Assembly: GCA_963793415.1 (NCBI GenBank) | Contig: CAWCAC010000002.1 | Location: forward strand, 2,418,001 to 2,482,000 | Length of the DNA: 64,000 bases | Source: CAXMST01 sp963793415 | GTDB taxonomy: Bacteria > Actinomycetota > Thermoleophilia > Solirubrobacterales > 70-9 | Direction: 5' to 3' | Shown: positions 32,944 through 41,082 of the stretch, piece by piece | Layout of the letters: each line of letters opens with the position of its first letter | How positions within the stretch are numbered: position 1 is the first letter of the stretch | Program-made: the position numbers and the translations under genes | Notes under the pieces: generated by a model | What the model was told of the DNA's origin: nothing | Seen by the model: only the letters and a program-made list of their open reading frames with translations | Databases searched by the model: none

Positions 32944-33288
32944 TTGCAGTGAGGGGGTGTGGAAGTTGGTGGCGGTTGAGGGTTCGGGGCGTCGGTGCGA
33001 AGTGGGCCCTCATGAGGTCGAAAATCGACTGTCAAAGGGCCGAGTTCGCCCGGCCGGAGCCCGGTCGGCCACGAGACACCAGATGTGGGGGTTGGGACGG
33101 GACAAACGTGAAGCATCCCCGGATCCGGGCGACGTCACGCACGTTCGCTGCGCTCAGCGCAACGTTCGTGCAGCGTCTTTCCCCCGCGGTGACGTCCTTC
33201 ACGTTTGTCCCACTTTCCCCGGCCACGCCGAGAGTCCAGCCGCCGCCGGCACCCTCGGCGCCACCCCATCTCCCCTCCCTCACTGCAA
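32944..33288. repeat. Intergenic repeat element, copy B (12-bp terminal inverted repeats)
   Basis: The 618-base gap 32854-33471 has no believable gene. TTGCAGTGAGGG (32944-32955) and CCCTCACTGCAA (33277-33288) are perfect inverted repeats and match the ends of copy A at 6705-6961. Inside are a two-part hairpin (GGCCCT..GTCGA-AAA-TCGAC..AGGGCC, 33005-33041) and a 113-bp interrupted palindrome (33099-33211). The interiors of A and B differ in sequence but share the plan of TIRs plus stem-loops. Confidence 0.55.
33099..33211. repeat. Large interrupted palindrome inside repeat copy B
   Basis: The left arm GGGACAAACGTGAAG (33099-33113) pairs perfectly with CTTCACGTTTGTCCC (33197-33211). Further in, GACGTCAC (33131-33138) pairs with GTGACGTC (33189-33196). 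The centre, TGCGC-TCA-GCGCA, is at 33149-33161. All three share the same midpoint (about 33155 for the outer and inner pairs), so the DNA could extrude a cruciform or its RNA could fold into one long hairpin. Confidence 0.65.
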
Positions 33289-33418
33289 ATCAGCGGCCCG
33301 AGCCCTCGAAGGACGACCTCGGACGGCCATCCCACCCCGGCACCCGAACCCGGCTCCCCGCCTCTCGGACGGCCACGCGTCGCGGACCCGGCCCGCCCCC
33401 CAACCACGCCCCCTTAAC

Positions 33419-33451
33419 GACCCGGGGCGGCCTTGCGGCCGCCCCGGGGTC
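33419..33451 (-). terminator. Stem-loop downstream of hppA
   Basis: GACCCGGGGCGGCC, loop TTGC, GGCCGCCCCGGGGTC: a 14-bp GC stem with one bulged G, 20 bases past the hppA stop. It lacks a U-run, as is common in high-GC actinobacteria. Confidence 0.6.
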
Positions 33452-33471
33452 AGTCGATCTTCCGGTCTCGC

Positions 33472-35565
33472 CTAGAGGGCGATGATCGGGAGGATCAGCA
33501 GGGCGACGATGTTCGCCACCTTGATCATCGGGTTGATCGCGGGGCCGGCGGTGTCCTTGTAGGGATCGCCGACCGTGTCGCCGGTGACCGAGGCCGCGTG
33601 GGCCTCGGTGCCCTTGCCGCCGTAGGCGCCGTCCTCGATCAGCTTCTTGGCGTTGTCCCAGGCGCCGCCGCCTGCGGTCATCGAAACCGCGGCGAAGAAG
33701 CCGACGACGATCACGCCGATCAGCAGGCCGCCGAGCGCCTTGGCGCTGATCACGCCGACGATCAGCGGGATCAGGATCGGGATCAGCGACGGCAGGATCA
33801 TCTCCCGCTGGGCCGAGGCCGTGACGATGGCGACGGTGTCGCCGTAGTCGGGCTTCTCGGTCCCTTCCATGATTCCGGGGTGCTCGCGGAACTGCTTTCG
33901 CACCTGCTCGACGACCTGGCCGCCGGCACGGCCGACAGCTTCGATCGAGAGCGCGGAGAACAGGTAGACCATCATGCCGCCGATCAGGAGTCCGATCAGG
34001 ACCGCTGGATCGCCGATGTCGAAGAAGCCGGCGAGCAGCTCCTTGCCGTCGGCGGCGGCTTCCTCGGCGAGCTCGATCTGGAACGCGGCAAACAGCACCA
34101 GCGCGGCGAGCGCGGCGGAGCCGATTGCGTAGCCCTTGGTGACGGCCTTCGTCGTGTTGCCGACCGCGTCGAGCGGATCGGTCACGTTGCGGACCGACTC
34201 CGGCATCTCCGCCATCTCGGCGATGCCGCCGGCGTTGTCGGTGATCGGGCCGAATGCGTCGAGAGCGACGATCAGGCCGGTCAGCGAGAGCTGCGCCATC
34301 ACGGCGACGCCGATGCCGTAGATGCCGGCGAGCTCGTTCGCGCCGAGGATCGCGAGGGCGATGACGATCGCCGGAAGGGCGGTCGCCTGGAAGCCCTGCG
34401 CGAGGCCCTGGATGATGTTGGTCGCGTGGCCGGTCTGTGAGGCCTCCGCGATCGCCTTGACCGGGCGGAACCGGGTCGAGGTGTAGTAGTCGGTGATCAC
34501 GAACAGACCCGCCGTGACGGCGATGCCGATCAGGCCGCAGAGCCAGAGATCCGTGACCGAGGCGCCGGCGAGGGCGCTGTTCGGGTCGAGGACGCCGAGC
34601 GAGAGCGGGTCCGACATCAGCCAGTCGGTGATCGGGTAGAAGGCGATCGCGCTGAGCAGACCGGAAACGATCAGGCCCTTGTAGAGCGCGCCCTCGACGT
34701 TGTCGGTGCTCGTGCGGACGCTGAGCGCGCCGACGATCGAGGCGAGAATCGCCACGCCACCGATCACGAGCGGGAACAACGCCACCTCGCGTGCTGCCTC
34801 GATGTTGAAGGTGAGCACGCCGAGCAGCATCACGGCGACTGCCGTCACCGCGTACGTCTCGAACAGGTCGGCCGCCATGCCGGCGCAGTCGCCGACGTTG
34901 TCGCCGACGTTGTCGGCGATCACGGCCGGGTTGCGCGGATCATCCTCGGGGATGCCCGCTTCGACCTTGCCGACCAGGTCGGCGCCGACGTCGGCGGCCT
35001 TCGTGAAGATGCCGCCGCCGAGACGCGCGAACACGCTGATCAGCGAGCCACCGAAGCCGAGGCCGATCAACGCGTCGATCGCCTCCTTGTCGGTGGCGTC
35101 GGTGAGCAGCAGGATCCCGTAGTAGCCGGCAACGCCCAGCAGGGCGAGGCCGACGACGAGAAGGCCCGTCACCGAGCCGCCCTTGAAGGCTGCGTCGAGG
35201 CCCGGCGCGATGCCGCCACGGGACGCCTCGGCGACGCGAGCGTTGGCGCGAACGGACACGTTCATGCCGATGAAGCCCGCTGCGCCCGAGAGGACGCCGC
35301 CGATCACGAAGCCGATACCCGTCTCGACGTTCTGGATCAGCGCGATCGCGATCGCGAGTGGCACAGCGACGATCGCGATGATCGTGTACTGACGATTGAG
35401 ATATGCCCGGGCGCCCTCCTGGACGGCGCCGGAGATCTCCTGCATTCGATCGTTCCCCGGGGACAACGCCAGCAACCGCTGCGTGACGAGGATCCCGTAG
35501 AGAACACCGGCACCGGCGCACACGAGTGCGATGAGGATGCCGTAATCGGTCAGGAACTCAGTCAA
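33472..35565 (-). CDS. hppA: Proton-translocating pyrophosphatase (K+-independent type)
   Basis: 697 residues from a TTG at 35565, preceded by GGAGGGAAGAG. About 16 transmembrane helices. Substrate-binding motifs DVGADLVGKVEAGIPEDDPRNPAVIADNVGDNVGD are split here as DVGADLVGKVE and DNVGDNVGDCAG. It hydrolyses pyrophosphate and pumps H+ out of the cytoplasm. The K+-dependence switch reads GNTTKA with Lys473; in the family Lys here marks K+-independent proton pumps, and Ala marks K+-dependent ones. It is the last gene of a long minus-strand run. Confidence 0.96.
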   Translation of the reverse strand: MTEFLTDYGILIALVCAGAGVLYGILVTQRLLALSPGNDRMQEISGAVQEGARAYLNRQYTIIAIVAVPLAIAIALIQNVETGIGFVIGGVLSGAAGFIGMNVSVRANARVAEASRGGIAPGLDAAFKGGSVTGLLVVGLALLGVAGYYGILLLTDATDKEAIDALIGLGFGGSLISVFARLGGGIFTKAADVGADLVGKVEAGIPEDDPRNPAVIADNVGDNVGDCAGMAADLFETYAVTAVAVMLLGVLTFNIEAAREVALFPLVIGGVAILASIVGALSVRTSTDNVEGALYKGLIVSGLLSAIAFYPITDWLMSDPLSLGVLDPNSALAGASVTDLWLCGLIGIAVTAGLFVITDYYTSTRFRPVKAIAEASQTGHATNIIQGLAQGFQATALPAIVIALAILGANELAGIYGIGVAVMAQLSLTGLIVALDAFGPITDNAGGIAEMAEMPESVRNVTDPLDAVGNTTKAVTKGYAIGSAALAALVLFAAFQIELAEEAAADGKELLAGFFDIGDPAVLIGLLIGGMMVYLFSALSIEAVGRAGGQVVEQVRKQFREHPGIMEGTEKPDYGDTVAIVTASAQREMILPSLIPILIPLIVGVISAKALGGLLIGVIVVGFFAAVSMTAGGGAWDNAKKLIEDGAYGGKGTEAHAASVTGDTVGDPYKDTAGPAINPMIKVANIVALLILPIIAL

Positions 35566-35751
35566 GTTCTCTTCCCTCCGTTGATGTGTCCAAAGCAAGG
35601 CCGCCCCGGACTCGGAACGAGGGGCGGCCGAAAAACGGTGGCGGAGTCTAGCCGGAGACGGCGGCGGAATGCGGCTCCGCCCGCTCTGGCATGCGGAACG
35701 CCGCGCCTCGGGCGCGGCTGCTGCTCGCCGGCAAGGCGAGCAGGGGCCCGA
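35566..35751 (-). terminator. Cluster of stem-loops between the unknown gene and hppA
   Basis: This 186-base gap holds three hairpins. CTGCTCGCC/GGCGAGCAG (35721-35743) starts 9 bases after the upstream stop, CCGCGCC-TCG-GGCGCGG lies at 35701-35717, and GGCCGCCCC/GGGGCGGCC (35599-35629) is followed on the minus strand by TTGCTTTGG. They probably terminate or attenuate transcription before hppA, making hppA at least partly a separate unit. Confidence 0.5.
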
Positions 35752-36222
35752 TCAGCCCCGGCCGGGGGTCCAAAGACCTGGGCCCTGCGGCCCCGGCGGC
35801 TGGTCCCCGGGGCCAGGGGAGCCGCTCTCAGGAGCCGGTGTGGCGCCCGGGGGCTGCGGCCCGGAACCGCCCTCGCCGGTCTGCTCGGCGTACATCAGCT
35901 GCAGCTGCGAGAGCGCGTTGCGCACCTCACGCTCGGCCTCCGCATCGAGCAGCGGCAGCAGGGCGCGAACGGCCTCGATGCCGATCCTGCCCTGCTCGAG
36001 GTCGCGCTCGTCCTCCTTGGCGATTCGCCGGGCGGCGAGGTTGAGGATCGAGACGGTGCTCTGGGTGACCACGTCCTGGACCCGGACGCGACGCATCTCC
36101 TCCTCCATCTGGCGCAGCATCTCCTGCTGCTCGGCGCTGAGCTCGGGCTCGCCGCCGGGGCCGGGAGCGCCGGGGCCTTGAGGGGGCCCGCCGGGCGGGC
36201 CCTGAGGTGGGGTTGCTTCCAT
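35752..36222 (-). CDS. Conserved protein of unknown function, Pro/Gly-rich ends
   Basis: 156 residues from ATG 36222. Pro/Gly-rich low-complexity tails flank a helical core (residues ~25-115: LSAEQQEMLRQMEEEM, QSTVSILNLAARRIA, DLEQGRIGIEAVRALLPLLD, VRNALSQLQLMYAEQTG). The core loosely resembles DUF1844-type proteins; I cannot confirm this. It is soluble, with no signal peptide. It lies 25 bases downstream of the carboxylate-amine ligase gene in the same run. Confidence 0.75.
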   Translation of the reverse strand: MEATPPQGPPGGPPQGPGAPGPGGEPELSAEQQEMLRQMEEEMRRVRVQDVVTQSTVSILNLAARRIAKEDERDLEQGRIGIEAVRALLPLLDAEAEREVRNALSQLQLMYAEQTGEGGSGPQPPGATPAPESGSPGPGDQPPGPQGPGLWTPGRG

Positions 36223-36246
36223 GCCCGCCACCCTAGCGGGCGGCCG

Positions 36247-37416
36247 TCAGCGGCGGACCGGTTCGGGCGCGTAGGTGCGGGCGGTCTCGGCGACGATCTC
36301 GCGGTAGACGTCGGGCACCGAGCCGTCGGCCGTCGCCAGCGCCGCGCGGGCGCGCTGGGCCCCGTTCGGTCCCTGCGGCTCGGCGTCGAGCCCGAGCGCA
36401 TCGCGGGCCGGGGCCGTCCACTCGAGCAGCTGCTCGACGGCCTCGGCCGCCTCGATCTCGCGTCCGGCACGAAAGTCGACCATGCGCCCGTCGAGCCCGA
36501 AGCGGATCGCCCGCCACAGGTTCTCCTCGATCTCACGGTCACCGGCGGGCTCGGGCAGCCGACCGTCGTCGTGGTCGAGGGCCGCCTGCGCCACGCAGGC
36601 CATCAGCAGGGCGCCGAGCCGGAACGACTCGGGGCCGGTGCTCTGGGCGTCGCAGATCCGCACCTCGACGGTCCCGAACGAGTGATGCGGTCGCACGCTC
36701 CACCACAGCTGCGTCGACTCGGCGATCGAGTTGGTCCGCTCGAGCAGCGAGACGAAGCCCGCGTACTCGTCCCAGGTCCGGAACGGCTCATGGATCCCGC
36801 AGCGCGGGAAGGTGCGGGTGAAGATCTGGCTGCGGATGCTCGCGAGGCCGGTGTCGATGCCGTCGAGGAAGGGCGAGTTGGCGCTGATTGCGAGCAGGAT
36901 CGGCAGCCGCTCGCGCAGGTGGTCGCAGATCGCGATCGCCCGATCGGCGCCGCGGATACCAACGTGGGCGTGCAGGCTCCACGTCTGATTGCGGCGCGCG
37001 ACCCAGGCGAGCTCGCGCTCGAGCCGGTTGTAGTGGGGCGTGTCGATGATCTCCTGGTCGAGGTAGGCGGCCCACGGGTGCGTCCCCATCGCCGCCAGCG
37101 AGACGCCCATCCGCTGAGCGAGCGCGAACAGGCGCCGGCGCCGCTCCGACTGCAGCTCGATCGCTTCCGCATAGGACTCGGCGCGGCCCGAACGGATCTC
37201 GATCTCGGTGTCGATCAACTCGCCGCGGGCTGAGTCCGCGAGGACCTCGTCCTCCTGGCAGAGCGCGAGCATCTCGTCGAAGCGGTGGGCGAGCTCGAGC
37301 GAGCTCGGATCGAGCAGCGCGAACTCCTCCTCGATCGCGACCGTGAAATCGGTCGACTGCTCGAATCGATCCCGGGCTAGCCCGAGATCGAGGCCATGGT
37401 CGCCGGCGGCCGTCAC
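36247..37416 (-). CDS. YbdK-type carboxylate-amine ligase (glutamate-cysteine ligase 2 family)
   Basis: 389 residues. Family signatures are DFTVAIEEEFALLDPSS at the N-terminus (acidic Mg/ATP site), AAMGTHPWA near residue 110, then HAHVGIRGADRAI and TVEVRICDAQST. Members ligate glutamate to an amine such as cysteine (weak gamma-glutamylcysteine synthetase in YbdK). In an actinobacterium a role in thiol or ergothioneine-like synthesis is possible but not shown. It sits 19 bases after rex. Confidence 0.92.
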   Translation of the reverse strand: MTAAGDHGLDLGLARDRFEQSTDFTVAIEEEFALLDPSSLELAHRFDEMLALCQEDEVLADSARGELIDTEIEIRSGRAESYAEAIELQSERRRRLFALAQRMGVSLAAMGTHPWAAYLDQEIIDTPHYNRLERELAWVARRNQTWSLHAHVGIRGADRAIAICDHLRERLPILLAISANSPFLDGIDTGLASIRSQIFTRTFPRCGIHEPFRTWDEYAGFVSLLERTNSIAESTQLWWSVRPHHSFGTVEVRICDAQSTGPESFRLGALLMACVAQAALDHDDGRLPEPAGDREIEENLWRAIRFGLDGRMVDFRAGREIEAAEAVEQLLEWTAPARDALGLDAEPQGPNGAQRARAALATADGSVPDVYREIVAETARTYAPEPVRR

Positions 37417-37435
37417 AACAGCTCCTCTGGGTCCC

Positions 37436-38137
37436 TCAGGTCAGATAGAAGTAGAGCGCGTAGAGGAGGTCGACCGCGGGGCTGGAAGTGTGCACGGTCA
37501 CCTCCGGGGGCATCTCGAGCAGGCGGTCGGAGTAGTTGAAGATGATCTTGACCCCCGCCTCGACGAGTAGGTCGGCGACGTCCTGCGCCGCCTCGGGCGG
37601 AACCGCGAGCACGCCGACGACGATCTCCTCCTTCTCGACGACCTTGTCCAGCTCCTCGATCGCGCGCACCGGGACACCGCCGAACTCCTTGCCGACGAGC
37701 TTCGGAGAGCTGTCGAAGATCGCGACGATCCGGAAGCCGTGGTCGGCGAACATGTCGGAGGAGGCGATCGCCTGGCCGAGGTTGCCGGCGCCGAACAGGG
37801 CGATGTTGTGCTGACCGGAGGTGCGGAGGATCTTGCGGATCTCCGAGACCAGCGAGTCGATCTGGTAGCCGACGCCGCGCTTGCCGAACTTGCCGAAGCC
37901 GGAGAGGTCGCGGCGGATCTGGGTCGAGTTGATGTGCGTCCAGGAGGCGAGCTCCTGCGAGGAGATCGTCTCCTTGCCCATCTTGCGGGCCTGGATCAGC
38001 ACCTGCAGGTAGCGCGACAGCCGGGCAGCGACACCGAGCGACAGACGGGATCCGTCGTTGCCGTTGGCCGCTTCCGTGAGGCCCGGAACCTTGACGCTTC
38101 CAGACTGCTCGGGGCTGGCCCCCGACCGCTCGCTCAT
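37436..38137 (-). CDS. rex: Redox-sensing transcriptional repressor Rex
   Basis: 233 residues: a winged-helix N-terminal domain (SRYLQVLIQARKMGKETISS, NSTQIRRDLSGFGKFGKRGVGY) and a Rossmann NAD(H) domain (ALFGAGNLGQAIASSDMF). Rex senses the NADH/NAD+ ratio and represses respiratory and fermentative genes when NADH is low. A ~30-residue Ser/Gly-rich tail precedes the DNA-binding part. The start overlaps the glutaredoxin-like gene stop (ATGA). No obvious Rex operator was identified near the hyf cluster, though that complex would be a logical target. Confidence 0.96.
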   Translation of the reverse strand: MSERSGASPEQSGSVKVPGLTEAANGNDGSRLSLGVAARLSRYLQVLIQARKMGKETISSQELASWTHINSTQIRRDLSGFGKFGKRGVGYQIDSLVSEIRKILRTSGQHNIALFGAGNLGQAIASSDMFADHGFRIVAIFDSSPKLVGKEFGGVPVRAIEELDKVVEKEEIVVGVLAVPPEAAQDVADLLVEAGVKIIFNYSDRLLEMPPEVTVHTSSPAVDLLYALYFYLT

Positions 38138-38403
38138 GAGTCAACCGTAGCGAGCCGGGAGCGCACGGCGTCGAGATCTGGCACGAGCTCGCTGGTGCGG
38201 ACGCCGTTGACCTCGATCACCGGGATCAGCTCGAGCAGCTCGCGGTGCAGTCGCTCGTCCGACTCGATGTCGATCTCGACGAGCTCGAAGACGATCCCGT
38301 CGGCATGGATCCCGACCAGCCCGGCGAGCGCCTCTTCGCAGAGGTGACAACCAGGACGCCCGTAAAGGACGACCTGCGGCGGCTCGGCGGGATGCTCGCT
38401 CAT
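38134..38403 (-). CDS. Glutaredoxin-family protein (DUF836 type)
   Basis: 89 residues from ATG 38403, which overlaps the tsaD stop. It has a thioredoxin-fold start, VVLYGRPGCHLCEEALAGL, with a CxxC redox pair (CHLC). The cis-proline region is LIPVIEVNGVRTSELV. It often sits next to rex in actinobacteria, consistent with thiol-disulfide exchange and redox control. It overlaps genes at both ends by 4 bases. Confidence 0.92.
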   Translation of the reverse strand: MSEHPAEPPQVVLYGRPGCHLCEEALAGLVGIHADGIVFELVEIDIESDERLHRELLELIPVIEVNGVRTSELVPDLDAVRSRLATVDS

Positions 38404-39419
38404 GCGCCCGCCGGCACCCGGGCGCGGGATGCGGCATCGAGGTCGAGATAGCCGGGGTACGCGACCGGCTCGAGATGCGCGGCCGCAGCTCCGATCATCG
38501 CCGCGTTGTCGGTGCAGAGCGCCGGCTCGACGAGTTTGAGGCGGACGCCGCGGGCCTCGCAGAGCTCGGCGGCCCGCTCGCGCAGCAGCGCGTTGGCGGC
38601 AACGCCGCCGCCGAGCGCCAGCGCCGGCCACTCCCCCGCCTCGAGCGCGCGGCCCGCCTTCGCGATCAACTGGCCGACGACGGCGGCCTGGAAGGAGGCG
38701 GCGAGATCCGGTGTCCGCGCCTCGACCGCTCCGGGGCCCTCGGCCGACTCGAGGTCGCGGACCGCGTAGACGAGTGCGGTCTTGAGGCCGCTGAAGCTGA
38801 AGTCGAGGCCCGGGTCGCGGGCCATCGCGACCGGGAAGCTGAACGCCGCCGGGTCGCCTGCCTCCGCGGCGCGCTGGATCGCGGGCCCGCCGGGGTAGCC
38901 GAGCCCGAGCGCCCGGGCCGCCTTGTCGAGGGCCTCGCCCGCAGCGTCGTCGAGAGTCGAGCCGAGCAGTTCGTAGGAGGACTGCTCGCGGACCGCCGCG
39001 AGCAACGTGTGGCCGCCGCTGGCAACGAGCGCCAGGAACGGAGGCTTCAGCGGTTCGGGCTCGAGCCAGGCCGCGGCGACGTGGCCGAGCAGGTGGTCGA
39101 CCGCGACGAGCGGCTTGCGGGTCGCCGCCGCGATCGCCTTCGCGGTACTGACTCCGACCAGCAGCGCCCCGATCAAGCCGGGGCGCTCGGTCACCGCGAT
39201 CGTCTCGATCTGTTCGAGCGTGACGCCCGCCTCGGCGAGCGCCGCGTCGACGACCGGGTTGATCAGCTCGACGTGATGGCGCGAGGCGACCTCGGGAACG
39301 ATGCCGCCGAAGCGGCCGTGGGCGGCAGCCTGGGAGGAGACGATGTTGCTGAGCACGCTGGCACCGTCGGTGACGGCGGCGCAGGTGTCGTCGCAGGAGG
39401 TCTCGATCGCGAGGATCAC
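38400..39419 (-). CDS. tsaD: tRNA N6-adenosine threonylcarbamoyltransferase TsaD
   Basis: 339 residues from GTG 39419 (VILAIETSCDDTCAAV), chosen because GGAG lies 6 bases upstream and the family begins there. The metal-binding HHVELINP segment and VDHLLGHVAAAWLE carry the conserved histidines. ASGGHTLL and GGGVAANALLRERA are ASKHA nucleotide motifs. It transfers threonylcarbamoyl to A37 of ANN-decoding tRNAs together with TsaB and TsaE, both encoded just upstream. Confidence 0.96.
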   Translation of the reverse strand: MILAIETSCDDTCAAVTDGASVLSNIVSSQAAAHGRFGGIVPEVASRHHVELINPVVDAALAEAGVTLEQIETIAVTERPGLIGALLVGVSTAKAIAAATRKPLVAVDHLLGHVAAAWLEPEPLKPPFLALVASGGHTLLAAVREQSSYELLGSTLDDAAGEALDKAARALGLGYPGGPAIQRAAEAGDPAAFSFPVAMARDPGLDFSFSGLKTALVYAVRDLESAEGPGAVEARTPDLAASFQAAVVGQLIAKAGRALEAGEWPALALGGGVAANALLRERAAELCEARGVRLKLVEPALCTDNAAMIGAAAAHLEPVAYPGYLDLDAASRARVPAGA

Positions 39420-39436
39420 AGGGCGCTCCAGACCGC

Positions 39437-39937
39437 TCAGCCGTCGGGCTCGCCGTACCACATGATCAACGCGTCCTCGTTGTTGTCGTGGTAGTAGCGA
39501 AGCCTGCGCCCGGCCGGCCGGAAGCCGAGCGCCTCGTACATGCGGATTGCCCCCGTGTTGGAAATCCGGACCTCGAGCGTGACCCGCTCCTCGCGCCCGG
39601 CCTCGTCGAGCATCGACTCGACCATCCTCGTGCCCAGCCCGGCGCGGCGGGCACGCGAGTCGACGGCGACGTTCATCAGGTGGAAGATGTCCGCGTAGCG
39701 CGAGCAGACGAGGTAGCCGACGAGCCCGTTCTCGTCCTCGGCTGCGAGACAGACGCCGGACGGCTTCGAGAGCTCGAGCACGAACATCGCCAGTGACCAG
39801 GGCGCCCGGAAAGAGCGCCGCTCGATCGACAGCACCGAAGGCAGGTCCGCGTAGGTCAGGCGCCGCACGGTGATCGCGGCCGCCGGATCCCGGTCCAGGC
39901 CCTGGGCCGGCTTATCTGTCGCCGCGGCTTCGTTCAC
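39437..39937 (-). CDS. rimI: Ribosomal protein N-acetyltransferase RimI
   Basis: 166 residues from GTG 39937, which overlaps the tsaB end by 26 bases; an ATG at 39950-39952 is the alternative. It is a GNAT fold: ITVRRLTYADLPSVLSIERRSF, acetyl-CoA loop RARRAGLGTRMVESML, and the C-terminal EALGFRPAGRRLRYY. It acetylates the N-terminal alanine of ribosomal protein S18 in E. coli. Its place between tsaB and tsaD is the standard bacterial arrangement. Confidence 0.94.
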   Translation of the reverse strand: MNEAAATDKPAQGLDRDPAAAITVRRLTYADLPSVLSIERRSFRAPWSLAMFVLELSKPSGVCLAAEDENGLVGYLVCSRYADIFHLMNVAVDSRARRAGLGTRMVESMLDEAGREERVTLEVRISNTGAIRMYEALGFRPAGRRLRYYHDNNEDALIMWYGEPDG

Positions 39938-40616
39938 GCCAACGCTCCGCATCCGGTCGTCGCAGGTACAGGGGCTCCACGCCGACGGCATCACCCGGGC
40001 CGTAGGCAGGGGCGAGTGCCGCAACGAGGCGGGCCGAAAGCCTGTGAGCCGGGTCCTCGTCGGCGAGGACCTCGACCCCGGCGGCCTCCAGATCGCTCCG
40101 GAATCGTATCGCCCCATCGCCGGCTGCAAGCGGGGAAACGGCCGATCCGAGCCCCTGGGCAAGCTCGCCCAGAGCGCTCGGATCGAGCACCTGCGGCTCG
40201 CCGGCGAGGATCTCGCCCGGGGCGAGCACGGCTGCGAACGCCTCGCCGCGGCGGGCGTCGATCACCGCCAGCCGGGGCCGATCGGCGCGATCCGGGATCC
40301 CGGCAGCAAGGCTGGCCGTACTCGGTACGCCGGCGATGGGCAGCTCCCTCGCCTGTCCGAGGGCGCGGGCAGTCGCGACACCGATCCGGATGCCCGTGAA
40401 CGACCCGGGCCCGGTCCCGACCGCGATCAGCCCGATCCGCTCCCAGCCGCCGGCCTCACCGACCAGCTCTTCGACGAGCGCGAGCAGGGCCGAGCCGTGC
40501 CGCGGCCGCCCGCCCGGCTCGGGACCGACGGCGCGCTCGACCACGGGCTCGGCGCCGTCGCAGACCGCGACCGTGGTGTCGGCGGTGGCGGTGTCGAAGG
40601 CGAGGGTCAGGCTCAT
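39912..40616 (-). CDS. tsaB: tRNA threonylcarbamoyladenosine synthesis protein TsaB
   Basis: 234 residues. The ASKHA-like N-terminal half is LTLAFDTATADTTVAV, GTGPGSFTGIRIGVATARAL and GVPSTASLAAGI. TsaB is the inactive TsaD paralogue that scaffolds the TsaBDE complex for t6A formation. It overlaps the tsaE stop by 4 bases and runs into rimI. Confidence 0.95.
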   Translation of the reverse strand: MSLTLAFDTATADTTVAVCDGAEPVVERAVGPEPGGRPRHGSALLALVEELVGEAGGWERIGLIAVGTGPGSFTGIRIGVATARALGQARELPIAGVPSTASLAAGIPDRADRPRLAVIDARRGEAFAAVLAPGEILAGEPQVLDPSALGELAQGLGSAVSPLAAGDGAIRFRSDLEAAGVEVLADEDPAHRLSARLVAALAPAYGPGDAVGVEPLYLRRPDAERWRERSRGDR

Positions 40617-41068
40617 CGGGGCGCTTCGTCCCGCTCCTCGCGTCCGTCACCTGCCGCGATCGTGACCCGCCGCACGTCGCCGCCCTCGTGGGCGATCTCT
40701 ATCCGTGCGGCGACCCGCTCGAGCTCGCCGGCCGCGACCCCCGGCCACTCGACGAAGGCGATCGTGTCCGGGGCCAGGTACTCGTCGAGCAGGCCCGGCT
40801 CCTCCTCGTCCAGTGAGCCGAGCCGGTAGAGGTCGAGGTGGGCGACCGGGACAGGGGCCGGGTAGATCTGGCCGATCGTGAAGGTCGGCGAGGTGACCGG
40901 CGCCGTTGCCCCGAGCGCCCGGGCGGCGCCGCGGACGAATGTGGTCTTGCCGGCTCCGAGCTCCCCGGAGATGACGACGACGTCGCCCGGCTCGAGCCGG
41001 GCCGCAAGGCGCGCTGCCAGCGCCTCGGTCCCGGCGGCATCCGTGGTCGTCTCGACGGTTGGCTCCAT
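40613..41068 (-). CDS. tsaE: tRNA threonylcarbamoyladenosine synthesis ATPase TsaE
   Basis: 151 residues: the P-loop SGELGAGKTTFVRGAA, switch SPTFTIGQIYP, and VAHLDLYRLGSLDE and VEWPG motifs, all standard for TsaE (YjeE). It hydrolyses ATP in the TsaBDE complex to reset the t6A cycle. It lies 14 bases downstream of the uracil-DNA glycosylase gene and overlaps tsaB by 4 bases. Confidence 0.95.
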   Translation of the reverse strand: MEPTVETTTDAAGTEALAARLAARLEPGDVVVISGELGAGKTTFVRGAARALGATAPVTSPTFTIGQIYPAPVPVAHLDLYRLGSLDEEEPGLLDEYLAPDTIAFVEWPGVAAGELERVAARIEIAHEGGDVRRVTIAAGDGREERDEAPR

Positions 41069-41082
41069 CGTGGTGCGGACCG

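Noticed and set aside
32877..33485. 202-codon plus-strand frame divergent from tetR
   Set aside because: Low-complexity Arg/Pro sequence running through the terminal repeats and the big palindrome; no motif or ribosome site.
35566..35598. hppA start 11 codons further upstream
   Set aside because: The extension (MLWTHQRREEN) is not family-like, and the TTG at 35565 has a good ribosome site just before it.
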